A stretch of 64,000 bases of DNA, from NCBI RefSeq assembly GCF_030269665.1, contig NZ_BSTS01000011.1, positions 62,001-126,000 on the forward strand, read 5' to 3'. Shown piece by piece: positions 21,584-29,900 of the stretch; positions within the stretch are counted from its first letter, which is position 1, and each line of letters starts with the position of its first letter. This DNA is from Actinomycetospora sp. NBRC 106375. GTDB lineage: Bacteria; Actinomycetota; Actinomycetes; Mycobacteriales; Pseudonocardiaceae. A model generated the notes under the pieces. That model made no database searches. It was not told where the DNA came from and saw only the letters and a program-made list of their open reading frames with translations. Both the position numbers and the translations under genes were made by a program.

Positions 21584-22351
21584 GTGACGTCGCTGGTGCC
21601 CGAGCTGAGCGCGCTCGTCCCGCTGGCGGCGCGGGTGTGCCCGTGGCTGGTGGACGCTCCCGCGCCGGAAGCCGACGAGCCGGAGGACGGCGTCGTGCGT
21701 GCCATGACGCTCGTCCTGCGCCTCGAGCGCGACGCGCCCACCCGCACCGCGGTCCTCGAGGCGGCCGCCGCGGCGTCGCTCGCGCTGTGCCTCGACGAGC
21801 GCGCGGCGCCCGAGGGCCCCTGGTACGACGCCGTGGCGACGTGGGCGGGCGCGGGGCGCATCCGCAAGCTCACCCGGCGGGCGCGCACGGCGCACTGGCG
21901 CGCCGTGCAGGAGTTCGACGGCGTGACGGCCGGCGAGCTGGTGCGCGCGCTGGTGCCGGGTCCGGTCGACGACGTGCCCCACGAGGTCCGCCGGCTCCAG
22001 ATCGGCGGCACCGACCTCCCGCCCGACGAGCCGGGCCCGCCGCCGGCCGGCGTCCCGGTGATCTGGCTGAGCCCGGAGGTCGAGCAGACCGTGGGCAAGG
22101 CGGCCGCCCAGGTCGGACACGCGAGCATGATCCTCGCGACCGTCCTCGCCGCCGAGGGCGGCGACCCGGCGCCGGCCCTCGACGCGGCGGTGCGCCCGGC
22201 GGCCCGCGACGACTGGGCGCGGTGGACTGGCGCGCTCGCCGCCGACCCCAGCGGCCGGAGGGCCTGGGAGTCCGACGGGATCGTGCCGGTGCGCGACGCC
22301 GGGTTCACCGAGGTGGCGCCGGGGACGGTCACGTGCGTGGCGAGCCGATGA
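21584..22351 (+). CDS. peptidyl-tRNA hydrolase II (PTH2) domain protein
   Basis: 255 residues. The segment VIWLSPEVEQTVGKAAAQVGHASMILATVL at about 151-180 carries the PTH2 pattern (GK.AAQ.GHA), with the usual catalytic lysine and histidine region. The family releases peptides from tRNA in archaea and eukaryotes; bacterial versions are little studied. The ~150-residue N-terminal part is not recognised. It starts ten bases after serB and its stop overlaps the next ATG, so it lies in the ctaD-serB operon. Confidence 0.75.
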   Translation: MTSLVPELSALVPLAARVCPWLVDAPAPEADEPEDGVVRAMTLVLRLERDAPTRTAVLEAAAAASLALCLDERAAPEGPWYDAVATWAGAGRIRKLTRRARTAHWRAVQEFDGVTAGELVRALVPGPVDDVPHEVRRLQIGGTDLPPDEPGPPPAGVPVIWLSPEVEQTVGKAAAQVGHASMILATVLAAEGGDPAPALDAAVRPAARDDWARWTGALAADPSGRRAWESDGIVPVRDAGFTEVAPGTVTCVASR

Positions 22352-23190
22352 GCCGGGTCCTGGTCGCCGGCTCCCGTGTGCGCAGCGAGCGCTCCGACGC
22401 CGAGACCCGCCCGCTGATCGCGGCGCTCGCCGAGCGTGGCGTCGACGCCGACGACGCTCCGTGGGACGACGACACCGTCGACTGGGCCGGCGCCGACCTC
22501 GTGGCCGTGCGCACCACCTGGGACTACACCGAGCGCCGCGACGCCTTCCTGTCCTGGGCGGGGCAGGTCGACGCCGCCACCCGCCTCGTGAACCCCCGCG
22601 CCGTCCTGGAGTGGAACAGCCACAAGCGGTACCTGGTGGAGCTCGCGGAGGCGGGCGTCCCGACGGTGCCGACGACGCTGCTCGCCGCGGGCTCGCCGGT
22701 GCCCGACGACCTCGGCCGCGGCACCGTCGTCGTCAAGCCGGCGGTCTCGGCCGGCGGGCGGGGCACGCACCTCGGCCGCCCGGACGACCTGCGCGAGACC
22801 GTCGCCGACCTCCTCACCGTCGGCGACGTCCTCGTCCAGCCGGCCGTGGAGAGCATCGGGCGCGACGGCGAGGTGTCCCTGATCCGCCTCGGCGACGCCT
22901 GGTCGCACGCGGTGCGCAAGCTCCCGGCCGCGGGCGGCTTCCTCGTGCACGAGAAGTACGGCGGCGAGCTCGCCGACCACACCCCGACGACCCGGGAGGT
23001 CGAGGTCGCCGAGGCGGCCCTGGCCCGCGCTCCCGCCGCGGATCTCGTCGCGGCGCGCGTCGACCTCGTGCGCCTCGACGGCGAGCCCGTGGTCATGGAG
23101 CTCGAACTGATCGAGCCCGAGCTCTTCCTCCGCCGCGCCCCCGACGCCCCCACCCGCCTCGCCGACGCCCTCCTCGCGCGCCTGCGGTAG
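22348..23190 (+). CDS. ATP-grasp domain protein, glutathione-synthase-like
   Basis: 280 residues with an ATP-grasp outline: an N-terminal part with DLVAVRTTWDYTERRDAFL, the ATP-binding VVVKPAVSAGGRGTHL, and a C-terminal VMELELIEPELFL with the metal-binding acidic residues. This group ligates a carboxylate to an amine using ATP and resembles prokaryotic glutathione-synthase-like proteins of unknown substrate. ATG 22348 overlaps the preceding stop (ATGA). It ends the ctaD operon, and a hairpin repeat starts three bases after the stop. Confidence 0.8.
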   Translation: MSRVLVAGSRVRSERSDAETRPLIAALAERGVDADDAPWDDDTVDWAGADLVAVRTTWDYTERRDAFLSWAGQVDAATRLVNPRAVLEWNSHKRYLVELAEAGVPTVPTTLLAAGSPVPDDLGRGTVVVKPAVSAGGRGTHLGRPDDLRETVADLLTVGDVLVQPAVESIGRDGEVSLIRLGDAWSHAVRKLPAAGGFLVHEKYGGELADHTPTTREVEVAEAALARAPAADLVAARVDLVRLDGEPVVMELELIEPELFLRRAPDAPTRLADALLARLR

Positions 23191-23192
23191 TT

Positions 23193-23258
23193 CGAGCAAT
23201 GCGGCTTTCCTGGCGTGTGACGCCAGGATCGCCACACGCTCGCCACGACGACACGCCG
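23193..23258 (+). repeat. mirror repeat, left copy
   Basis: Reads GAGCAATGCGGCTTTCCTGG and continues into a hairpin CCTGGCGT-GTG-ACGCCAGG. Apart from a few substitutions it is the reverse complement of 23466-23531. Confidence 0.8.
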
Positions 23259-23294
23259 GTTCCTTCCCGGGCTCGCGCGGCTCGGGTGGTGCCA

Positions 23295-23344
23295 GCCTGG
23301 CGTCCACGCTGACGCCGGACGTCAGGAGACCCACCACGATCACC
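23295..23344 (-). repeat. 50-bp dispersed element, copy A
   Basis: On the minus strand it matches 27555-27604 at 45 of 50 positions. It can fold through CCTGGCGTCC and GGACGTCAGG. Both copies lie between the 3' ends of convergent genes. Confidence 0.85.
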
Positions 23345-23465
23345 CCGCGTCGGGCCGAGGGGGCGGGCTCTCGGATCCGCGAGCCCGCCGCGGCGCGGCC
23401 GGGTCAGGACGATCTCGATGGCAGTGGGTCCCGGCCACCCGGCGTCTCGACGTCCGATGGCGGCT

Positions 23466-23531
23466 CGGCGTGTCGGGCCGGCGAGGCTGTGGCGATCCTG
23501 GCATGAGACGCCAGGAAAGCCGCATCGCTCG
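23466..23531 (-). repeat. mirror repeat, right copy
   Basis: Reverse complement of the unit at 23193-23258 with about five changes in the first 43 bases. Its hairpin reads CCTGGCGTCTCATGCCAGG on the minus strand. Confidence 0.8.
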
Positions 23532-23605
23532 TACATCCCATGATCAGCGGGCCGGGACGCGCGGTGGCGCACCGAGATCGGCCGGCCGGTGTTCCCACGG
23601 GCTGA

Positions 23606-25648
23606 TCAGGCGTCCCGCAGCCGCTCCAGCGCCCCGCGGACGACCGCCGGGTCCTGCGTCGACCAGAACGGCGGCAGGGAGCCGCGCAGGAACCCGCCGT
23701 ACTGCTTGGTGGCCACGCGGGAGTCCAGCAGGGCGACGACGCCGCGGTCGCCCGTCCCGCGCAGCAGCCGTCCCGCGCCCTGGGCGAGCAGCAGCGCGGC
23801 GTGGGTCGCCGACACCGTGAGGAACCCGTTGCCGCCCCGCGCGTCGACGGCGCGCTGACGTGCCGAGACCAGGGGGTCGTCGGGTCGCGGGAACGGGATG
23901 CGGTCGATCATGACGAGCGACAGCGACTCGCCCGGCACGTCGACGCCCTGCCACAGCGACAGCGTCCCGAACAGCACGCTCTCCACGTCGGCGGCGAACT
24001 TCGTCACCAGCGTCCCGGTGCTGTCGTCCCCCTGGCAGAGCACCGTGCCGTCCCACCGGCCCCGCAGGTCCTCGGCGGCCTGCTTCGCCGCGCGCATCGA
24101 CGAGAACAGCCCCAGCGCCCGTCCGCCCGCGGCGCGCACCAGGCCCTCGATCTCGTCGAGCATCGCGGGGGAGAGCCCGTCGCGCCCCGGCGGCGGCAGG
24201 TGGCGGGCGACGTAGAGGATGCCGGCCTTGCCGTGCGCGAACGGCGAACCGACGTCGAGCCCGTGCCAGACGAGGTTGGTCGCGGGGTCGTTGCCGTGGC
24301 CGGAACCGTCGTCGGGAGGAGCCGGCTCGGTGCCCCCGGCGGGCAGCCCCCACTGCCGGGCGAGGGCGTCGAACGACCCCCCGAGCGCGAGCGTCGCCGA
24401 CGTCAGCACCACCGTCGAGCGCCCGAAGAGCCGCGACGCCAGCAGCCCGGCCACCGAGAGCGGGGCGACCGCCAGCGTGCGGGTCGTCGTCGAGTTCCGC
24501 TCGGTCACCGCCAGCCACACGACGTCCGGACGCGTCGCCGGGTCCTCGCGGTCGAACGCGGTGAGCAGGCGCCCGGCGACGTCGTGGACCTCCTCGACCA
24601 GCGCCAGCGCGAACTTGCGGTTCGTCGCCTCGTCGTCACGGCCCTTTTCGCGATCGGGACCCAGCGCCTGGCGGCACGACCAGGACGCGTCGCGGATCGC
24701 GCTCAGCATCCGCCCGACGCCCTCGGGCATCCGCTCCCAACGGCCGGGGACGGCGTCCTCGAGCACCGTGTCGAGGCCCTCGCCGGCGTCGAGCAGGGCG
24801 TCGGACAGCGCCTGGTCGACCAGCTTGCCGCACCGCCGTGCCGCCGCGGTGACCGTCGCGGCCGTCAGCTCGCCGGTGGCCACCGACGTCACCCGGTCGA
24901 CGAGGTTGTGGGCCTCGTCGACGACCACCACGTCGTGGTCCGGGAGCACCGCGCGGCCCTCGATGGCGTCGATGGCGAGCATGGCGTGGTTGGTGACGAC
25001 GATGTCCGCGGCGCCGGCGGCGTGGCGGGCGTGCTCGGAGAAGCAGTCCTCGGCGACAGGGCAGCGCGCGGCCCCCAGGCACTCGCGGGCGCTGACCGAC
25101 ACCTGCCGCCACGCGCGGTCGGTGACGCCGGGGACGAGCTCGTCGCGGTCGCCGGTGGTCGTCTGCTCGGCCCACTCGTGCAGCCGCGTCACCTGGCGGC
25201 CGAGCGCCGAGACCTGGAACGGGTCGAACAGCTGCTCGTCGACGGGGTCCTCGGCCTGCGCGCTCGACTCGATCTTGTGGCGACAGAGGTAGTTGGCGCG
25301 GCCCTTGAGGATCGCGAACGTCGGCGCGCGGCCCAGCACCGGCTCGAGGGCCTTCGCCAGCCGCGGGAGGTCGCGGTCGACGAGCTGGGTCTGCAGCGCG
25401 ATCGTGGCCGTCGCGACGATCACCGCCTGCTCGCCGGAGAGCGCGTGCCGCACCGCCGGGACGAGGTAGGCCAGCGACTTGCCCGTGCCGGTGCCCGCCT
25501 GGACCGCGAGGTGCTCGCCGGTGCGGAGGGCACGTTCGACCGCGGCGGCCATGTCCTGCTGTCCCTCGCGCTCGCTGCCGCCCAGCGCGGAGACCGCCGC
25601 CGCGAGCAGTTCCGCCACCGGGGGCGGCCCGGTGATCGTGTCTCCCAC
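23606..25648 (-). CDS. ATP-dependent DNA helicase, DinG/XPD-like with FeS cysteines
   Basis: 680 residues of superfamily 2. Walker A GTGTGKS is at 52-58, DEAH at 244-247, and motif VI QGAGRLLRGTGDRG near the end. Cys122, Cys190, Cys196 and Cys202 are spaced as the four ligands of the XPD/DinG [4Fe-4S] cluster, so it should be a 5'-3' helicase acting on forks, R-loops or D-loops. GTG 25648 lies eight bases after TAGTCT, a leaderless layout. It converges with the ctaD operon across the repeat region. Confidence 0.9.
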   Translation of the reverse strand: MGDTITGPPPVAELLAAAVSALGGSEREGQQDMAAAVERALRTGEHLAVQAGTGTGKSLAYLVPAVRHALSGEQAVIVATATIALQTQLVDRDLPRLAKALEPVLGRAPTFAILKGRANYLCRHKIESSAQAEDPVDEQLFDPFQVSALGRQVTRLHEWAEQTTTGDRDELVPGVTDRAWRQVSVSARECLGAARCPVAEDCFSEHARHAAGAADIVVTNHAMLAIDAIEGRAVLPDHDVVVVDEAHNLVDRVTSVATGELTAATVTAAARRCGKLVDQALSDALLDAGEGLDTVLEDAVPGRWERMPEGVGRMLSAIRDASWSCRQALGPDREKGRDDEATNRKFALALVEEVHDVAGRLLTAFDREDPATRPDVVWLAVTERNSTTTRTLAVAPLSVAGLLASRLFGRSTVVLTSATLALGGSFDALARQWGLPAGGTEPAPPDDGSGHGNDPATNLVWHGLDVGSPFAHGKAGILYVARHLPPPGRDGLSPAMLDEIEGLVRAAGGRALGLFSSMRAAKQAAEDLRGRWDGTVLCQGDDSTGTLVTKFAADVESVLFGTLSLWQGVDVPGESLSLVMIDRIPFPRPDDPLVSARQRAVDARGGNGFLTVSATHAALLLAQGAGRLLRGTGDRGVVALLDSRVATKQYGGFLRGSLPPFWSTQDPAVVRGALERLRDA

Positions 25649-25656
25649 GACAGTTC

Positions 25657-25662
25657 AGACTA
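25657..25662 (-). promoter_or_regulatory. -10 box of the helicase gene (leaderless layout)
   Basis: TAGTCT on the minus strand ends eight bases before the GTG at 25648. Confidence 0.5.
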
Positions 25663-25697
25663 CGGAGAAGCCCCCACGGTTCCCTCGCCGACGCGAC

Positions 25698-26267
25698 TCA
25701 GCGCGGCGACCCGGTCAGCGTGACGCCGGCGCCGGCCATCTCCTGCTGCGCGCGGGCGGTGGTCTCGGGCAGGACGCCGGCGGTCAGGTCGAGGAGCACG
25801 GTGGTCGCGAAGCCCTCGCGCGCCCCGTCGAGCGCGGTGGCGCGCACGCAGTGGTCGGTGGCGATCCCGACGACCTCGACGGCGTCGACACCCCGGGTCC
25901 GCAACCACGGGGCCAGCAGGTGACCGTCGGTGGCCCGGCCCTCGAACGCCGAGTAGGCGGCCTCGAACCGGCCCTTGGTGAACACCTCCTCGAGGTGCTT
26001 CACGTCGAGGTCGGGGTGGAACGCCGCGCCCGGGTGTCCGAGACGGCAGTGCGGCGGCCAGGTGTCGACGAAGTCGGGCGTCGAGGAGAAGTGGTCGCCC
26101 GGGTCCTCGTGGTAGTCGCGACTCGCGACGACGTGGGCGTACCGGCCGGCTGACGTCCCGAGGTACGCGCTGATCGCCGACGCGGTCGCCGCCCCGCCGT
26201 CGACGCCCATCGAGCCGCCCTCGCAGAAGTCGAGCTGCACGTCCACCACGATCAGCGCGGTCGTCAT
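25698..26267 (-). CDS. pncA: nicotinamidase/pyrazinamidase
   Basis: 189 residues of the isochorismatase fold. The catalytic triad is Asp9 (IVVDVQLDF), Lys98 (FTKGRF) and Cys140 (GIATDHCV). Metal ligands lie in RDYHEDPGDHF (Asp51, His53, His59). It converts nicotinamide to nicotinate for NAD salvage; the mycobacterial form activates pyrazinamide. ATG 26267 lies six bases after TAGGCT, so the mRNA is probably leaderless. pncB, the next step of the pathway, is 1.4 kb away. Confidence 0.95.
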   Translation of the reverse strand: MTTALIVVDVQLDFCEGGSMGVDGGAATASAISAYLGTSAGRYAHVVASRDYHEDPGDHFSSTPDFVDTWPPHCRLGHPGAAFHPDLDVKHLEEVFTKGRFEAAYSAFEGRATDGHLLAPWLRTRGVDAVEVVGIATDHCVRATALDGAREGFATTVLLDLTAGVLPETTARAQQEMAGAGVTLTGSPR

Positions 26268-26273
26268 GGCCCG

Positions 26274-26279
26274 AGCCTA
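26274..26279 (-). promoter_or_regulatory. -10 box of pncA (leaderless layout)
   Basis: TAGGCT on the minus strand ends six bases before the ATG at 26267. Confidence 0.55.
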
Positions 26280-26379
26280 CGAGCGGGCCGGATTCACCCC
26301 ACTCGCACGGGTGGCCTGCCTGGACCCGTGTGGGGGAGCTCCCGATGCTGGACCGGCGACGGGCCGGAGGGGGGTCGGC

Positions 26380-27537
26380 ATGAGCGAGACCCGCTGGCGT
26401 CCGTTGCCGGGCGACTACGCCCGTCCGCCGGCGGACCTCGATCTCGCCGATCCGCCCCTCAGCGAGGGTCGTCGCACCGCGCTGCTCGTGACGAGCGTGC
26501 TCGCGGTGCTCCTGCCGGCCCTCGTCGTGGCGCTCGTCCTCGGTCCCGAGCCGGAGCCGCGCCCGTCACCCGCGGTCCTGCCGCCGGTCCCCGTCGACGT
26601 CGGCGTCCTCGGCGCCACCGGGGTCCTTCCCGGCGCGTGGGTCCCGCCGGCGGTCGGTCCCGTCGACGCCACCGGCGTCCCGGTCCGCGTGCTCCAGGCC
26701 TACCGGGGTGCCCAGGGCGCGCTGGCCTCCTCCGTGCCGGGGTGCCACCTGCCGTGGTCGCTCGTGGCCGCGATCGGGCGCGTCGAGTCCGACCACGCCG
26801 GCGGGGCGGTCGCCGAGGACGGCCGGACGCTCGCGCCGATCCGGGGACCGCGCCTCGACGGCACCGGCGGGCACCCGTTCCTCACCGACACCGACGGCGG
26901 GCGCCTCGACGGCGACCCGCTCGTCGACCTCGCCGTCGGGCCCCTGCAGTTCCTGCCGTCGAGCTGGGTGACCTACGGCGCGGACGGCGACGCCGACGGC
27001 GCCACCGACCCGGACGACGTCGACGACGCCGCCGTCGCGAGCGGGCGTCACCTGTGCGCCGGCGGCGCGGACCTCGCCGACCCGGCGCAACGCTCCGCGG
27101 CCGTCTTCGCCTACAACCACTCCGACGCCTACGTGGCCCAGGTCCTCGCGATCGAGGCCGCCTACGCCGCGGGCGCCCCGGCGCCCGAGCTCCCGCCGTC
27201 GGTCGCGTCGTCCCCGGACGCGCTGCCGGCCCCGGACGTGCCGGCGGCGCCGGCCCTCCCGCCCGCCGTGCCGGGCGTGACACCTGCGCCGGGTGTGCCA
27301 CCCGTGCCGTCCGTGCCGATCGCCCCGACCGTGGGCCCGGGCCCGACGCCGGTGCCCGAGGCGCCCGCCGACACGACGCCGGCGTCACCACCGCAGGCCT
27401 CACCACCGGTCGCGGCGACGCCGGCCGAGCCCACGACCGCGAGCCCCGACCCCGACCCCGAGCCGTCCACGGGCATCTCGGCGACCCCCGAGCCCGCCGC
27501 CGAGGACACGCCGGCGCCGCTGTTCGGCGGCCCGTGA
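26380..27537 (+). CDS. membrane-anchored lytic transglycosylase-like protein
   Basis: 385 residues. One membrane helix at about 31-50 (TALLVTSVLAVLLPALVVALVLG) is followed by an extracytoplasmic domain. WSLVAAIGRVESDHAG carries the catalytic Glu of the SLT/MltB fold, and AVGPLQFLPSSWVTYGADGDADG is the matching substrate region. The last ~130 residues are Pro/Ala/Thr-rich, probably spanning the wall. The enzyme would cleave peptidoglycan glycan strands. ATG 26380 follows GGAGGGGGG; an upstream open frame lacks conserved residues. Confidence 0.85.
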   Translation: MSETRWRPLPGDYARPPADLDLADPPLSEGRRTALLVTSVLAVLLPALVVALVLGPEPEPRPSPAVLPPVPVDVGVLGATGVLPGAWVPPAVGPVDATGVPVRVLQAYRGAQGALASSVPGCHLPWSLVAAIGRVESDHAGGAVAEDGRTLAPIRGPRLDGTGGHPFLTDTDGGRLDGDPLVDLAVGPLQFLPSSWVTYGADGDADGATDPDDVDDAAVASGRHLCAGGADLADPAQRSAAVFAYNHSDAYVAQVLAIEAAYAAGAPAPELPPSVASSPDALPAPDVPAAPALPPAVPGVTPAPGVPPVPSVPIAPTVGPGPTPVPEAPADTTPASPPQASPPVAATPAEPTTASPDPDPEPSTGISATPEPAAEDTPAPLFGGP

Positions 27538-27554
27538 CTCCGGACCTCGGCCCC

Positions 27555-27604
27555 GGTGATCGTGGTGGATCTCCTGATATCCGACGTCAGCGTGGACGCC
27601 GGGC
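27555..27604 (+). repeat. 50-bp dispersed element, copy B
   Basis: Matches 23295-23344 on the opposite strand with five differences. It lies between the convergent stops of the transglycosylase (27537) and pncB (27624). GACGTC-AGCGTG-GACGCC forms a short imperfect hairpin. Confidence 0.85.
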
Positions 27605-27623
27605 TGACCGACCCGGCGCGCCT

Positions 27624-28916
27624 CTACAGGGCGAAGGTCGTCGGGATGGCGGGTTCGCCGCGGGAGAGCTTGAGGCCCTCCCAGGGGACGGCGACGAGGC
27701 CGCGGCGCAGGTGCTCGCGGGCCTCGTCGAGCGACGGCAGGTCGCCCACCGGCTCGCCCTTGACCACGAGGGGCACGGGGACGACGCGGTCGTACTCGCC
27801 GGGGGCGACGGGGGCGTCGAGGCGGTGCACGACCTCCTCGACCGCCGTGCCGGTGGGCTTGTGCCTGCGCAGCGCGGACTTCGCGCCGCCGCGCGACTCC
27901 TTCGACGAGCTGCGCTTGGCCACCGGGCGGCCCTCGACGTCGACGAGCTTGTAGACCATGCCCGCGGTCGGGGCCCCGGAGCCGGTGACGACCGAGGTGC
28001 CCACGCCGTAGGCGTCGACGGGCTCGGCGCGCAGCGAGGCGATCGAGTGCTCGTCGAGGTCGCCGGAGATCACGACGCGCGTCCCGGTGGCCCCCAACGA
28101 GTCGAGCTGGGCGCGGGCGCGCTGGGCCATGACCCCGAGGTCGCCGGAGTCGATGCGGACCGCGCCGAGCCCGGGACCCGCGACCTCGACCGCGGTCGCG
28201 ATGCCCTGGGTGATGTCGTAGGTGTCCACCAGGAGCGTGGTGCCGGCGCCGAGCGCGTCGATCTGCGCCCGGAAGGCGTCGGCCTCGCTGTCGTGCAGCA
28301 GTGTGAACGCGTGCGCGCTGGTGCCCGTGGTGGGGACGCCGAAGCGGCGGTGGGCCTCGAGGTTCGACGTCGCGGCGAAGCCGGCGAGGTACGCGGCGCG
28401 GGCCGAGGCCACCGCCGCCTCCTCGTGCGTGCGCCGCGAGCCCATCTCGATCAGCGGGCGCCCGTTGGCGGCGGTGGTCATGCGCGCGGCGGCCGAGGCG
28501 ACCGCGCAGTCGTGGTTGAGGATCGAGAGCACGAGGGTCTCGAGCAGCACGCACTCGGCGAACGTCCCGGTCACCGACAGCACCGGCGAGCCGGGGAAGT
28601 AGAGCTCTCCCTCCGGGTAGCCGGCGATCTCCCCGCCGAAGCGGTGGTCGGCGAGGAACTCCGCGGCGTGGTCGCTCACGGCGCCGGCGTCGCGCAGCAC
28701 GGCGACGCTGTCGGCGTCGAACGTGAACCGCGTGAGGGCCTCGAGGAGCCGCGGCACCCCGGCCACGACGCCGTAGCGCCGGCCGTGCGGGAGGCTGCGG
28801 GCGAAGACCTCGAAGGTGCAGCGGCGGTCGGCCGTGCCGTCCGCGAGAGCCGCGTCGAGCATCGTGAGCTCGTACTGGTCGGTCAGGAGCGCGGTGCTGT
28901 GCCCCGGAAGCATCAC
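27624..28916 (-). CDS. pncB: nicotinate phosphoribosyltransferase
   Basis: 430 residues. It makes nicotinate mononucleotide from nicotinate and PRPP. Typical parts are [18 protein letters not shown] at the N-terminus, [45 protein letters not shown] and RIDSGDLG. The start is GTG 28916 or the adjacent ATG 28913; TAGGCT ends six bases before the GTG, a leaderless layout. It is divergent from clpS over only 41 bp, the same order as in M. tuberculosis (Rv1330c-Rv1331). Confidence 0.95.
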   Translation of the reverse strand: MMLPGHSTALLTDQYELTMLDAALADGTADRRCTFEVFARSLPHGRRYGVVAGVPRLLEALTRFTFDADSVAVLRDAGAVSDHAAEFLADHRFGGEIAGYPEGELYFPGSPVLSVTGTFAECVLLETLVLSILNHDCAVASAAARMTTAANGRPLIEMGSRRTHEEAAVASARAAYLAGFAATSNLEAHRRFGVPTTGTSAHAFTLLHDSEADAFRAQIDALGAGTTLLVDTYDITQGIATAVEVAGPGLGAVRIDSGDLGVMAQRARAQLDSLGATGTRVVISGDLDEHSIASLRAEPVDAYGVGTSVVTGSGAPTAGMVYKLVDVEGRPVAKRSSSKESRGGAKSALRRHKPTGTAVEEVVHRLDAPVAPGEYDRVVPVPLVVKGEPVGDLPSLDEAREHLRRGLVAVPWEGLKLSRGEPAIPTTFAL

Positions 28917-28922
28917 CGGCCC

Positions 28923-28928
28923 AGCCTA
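28923..28928 (-). promoter_or_regulatory. -10 box of pncB (leaderless layout)
   Basis: TAGGCT on the minus strand ends six bases before GTG 28916, inside the 41-bp gap shared with clpS. Confidence 0.55.
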
Positions 28929-28957
28929 GGCGGCTCGGCCCGTGTCACGATGGTGAC

Positions 28958-29317
28958 ATGTATCCGGCCTCCGGCGCGGCAGCTCCGCTGCGCTCCGTGC
29001 CGCAGGAGGTGCGTCTGTCCGCTCCGGCCGAGCCGGACGTCGACGAGCGGACCGAGGAGGCCGTCGACGAGGCGACCCTCGCGGACACGCCGTGGCAGAC
29101 CATCGTCTGGAACGACCCGGTCAACCTCATGTCCTACGTGACCTACGTGTTCCAGAAGCTCTTCGGCTACGACAAGGCCAAGGCCACCGCGCTCATGCTC
29201 GACGTGCACCACAAGGGCCGCGCCACGGTGTCGTCGGGGAGCCGCGAGAAGGTCGAGGGCGACGTCTCGCGCCTGCACGCGGCGGGCCTCTGGGCGACGA
29301 TGCAGCGGGCCAGTTGA
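28958..29317 (+). CDS. clpS: ATP-dependent Clp protease adaptor ClpS
   Basis: 119 residues. ClpS delivers N-degron substrates to ClpC/ClpA. The core [20 protein letters not shown]...[18 protein letters not shown] is intact, including the Asn-Asp degron pocket and the HxxG loop. The first ~40 residues are a non-conserved extension carrying an 18-bp sequence also found at the start of rdgB. ATG 28958 lies six bases after CACGAT, with no ribosome site. The stop overlaps the TTG of the next gene. Confidence 0.93.
   Translation: MYPASGAAAPLRSVPQEVRLSAPAEPDVDERTEEAVDEATLADTPWQTIVWNDPVNLMSYVTYVFQKLFGYDKAKATALMLDVHHKGRATVSSGSREKVEGDVSRLHAAGLWATMQRAS
28981..28998 (+). repeat. 18-bp sequence shared with rdgB (copy in clpS)
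   Basis: AGCTCCGCTGCGCTCCGT occurs here and at 36607-36624, in both cases in the same frame (APLRSV) within the variable N-terminal extension. Confidence 0.7.
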
Positions 29318-29871
29318 AGGCCTGGAAACGGCAGGGGCGCGGTGACCGCGTCCGGTACGTCGCGGTGCTCGAGCGGCCGGAGGCGTCGGTGCTGCGCGGG
29401 CTCATGGGCCAGGTCGAGCAGATGCTCACCGGCCGCAACGCCGCCGCCCCCGAGGACGAGCTCGCCGCGCTCACCGGCATCCGCACCGGCCCGTCGACCC
29501 CGCCCGACGACCCGGTGCTCGCGCGCTTGCTGCCCGACTTCGCGTCGTCGGGCGAGGACGACGCGGGGGAGCTGTCCGCGGCGATGCGCTCGGTGAACGA
29601 GCCCGAGCTCATCGAGGCGAAGCTGGACGCGATCGCCACCGTGCTCGCCACCTGCCCCGCGGGCGGGGGACGGGTCGAGCTCGCGCCGTCGCAGGCCGAG
29701 GAGTGGCTGGCCGCGGTCAACGACGTGCGCCTGGCGCTCGGGGTCGCGCTCGAGGTGAGCGAGGACATGCCGGAGCAGGTGCCCGCCGACGACCCCCGCG
29801 CCGACCACCTGCCCGTCTACCACTGGTTGACGTGGTTGCAGGACTCGTTGGTGACGACGCTGACGGGCTGA
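29314..29871 (+). CDS. DUF2017 family protein
   Basis: 185 residues corresponding to the gene between clpS and mec in mycobacteria (Rv1332). It opens [33 protein letters not shown] from TTG 29314, which overlaps the clpS stop (TTGA), so it is translationally coupled to clpS. The rest is helical and acidic, ending [19 protein letters not shown]. No enzymatic motif is seen. Constant linkage to clpS suggests a role in Clp-dependent proteolysis, but that is inference. Confidence 0.8.
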   Translation: MKAWKRQGRGDRVRYVAVLERPEASVLRGLMGQVEQMLTGRNAAAPEDELAALTGIRTGPSTPPDDPVLARLLPDFASSGEDDAGELSAAMRSVNEPELIEAKLDAIATVLATCPAGGGRVELAPSQAEEWLAAVNDVRLALGVALEVSEDMPEQVPADDPRADHLPVYHWLTWLQDSLVTTLTG

Positions 29872-29887
29872 GCCGCCGCGCGTTCCG

Positions 29888-29893
29888 TATCCT
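29888..29893 (+). promoter_or_regulatory. -10 box of mec (leaderless layout)
   Basis: TATCCT ends seven bases before the GTG at 29901. Confidence 0.5.
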
Positions 29894-29900
29894 GGACGCT

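Larger units (their letters stand above)
23191..23605. repeat. gene-free region made of inverted repeats between convergent genes
   Basis: The 415-bp gap holds two mirror copies of a ~66-bp unit (23193-23258 and 23466-23531, opposite strands). Each contains CCTGGCGT...ACGCCAGG or a close variant. Between them lies a 50-bp element at 23295-23344 shared with 27555-27604. No credible gene is visible. It looks like a palindromic repeat cluster or a decayed miniature element that also ends transcription of both flanking genes. Confidence 0.75.

Noticed and set aside
23093-23572. Small genes in the 23.2-23.6 kb gap
   Set aside because: Candidate peptides from both strands are mirror images of each other because the DNA is an inverted repeat. 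None has a ribosome site or a recognisable domain.
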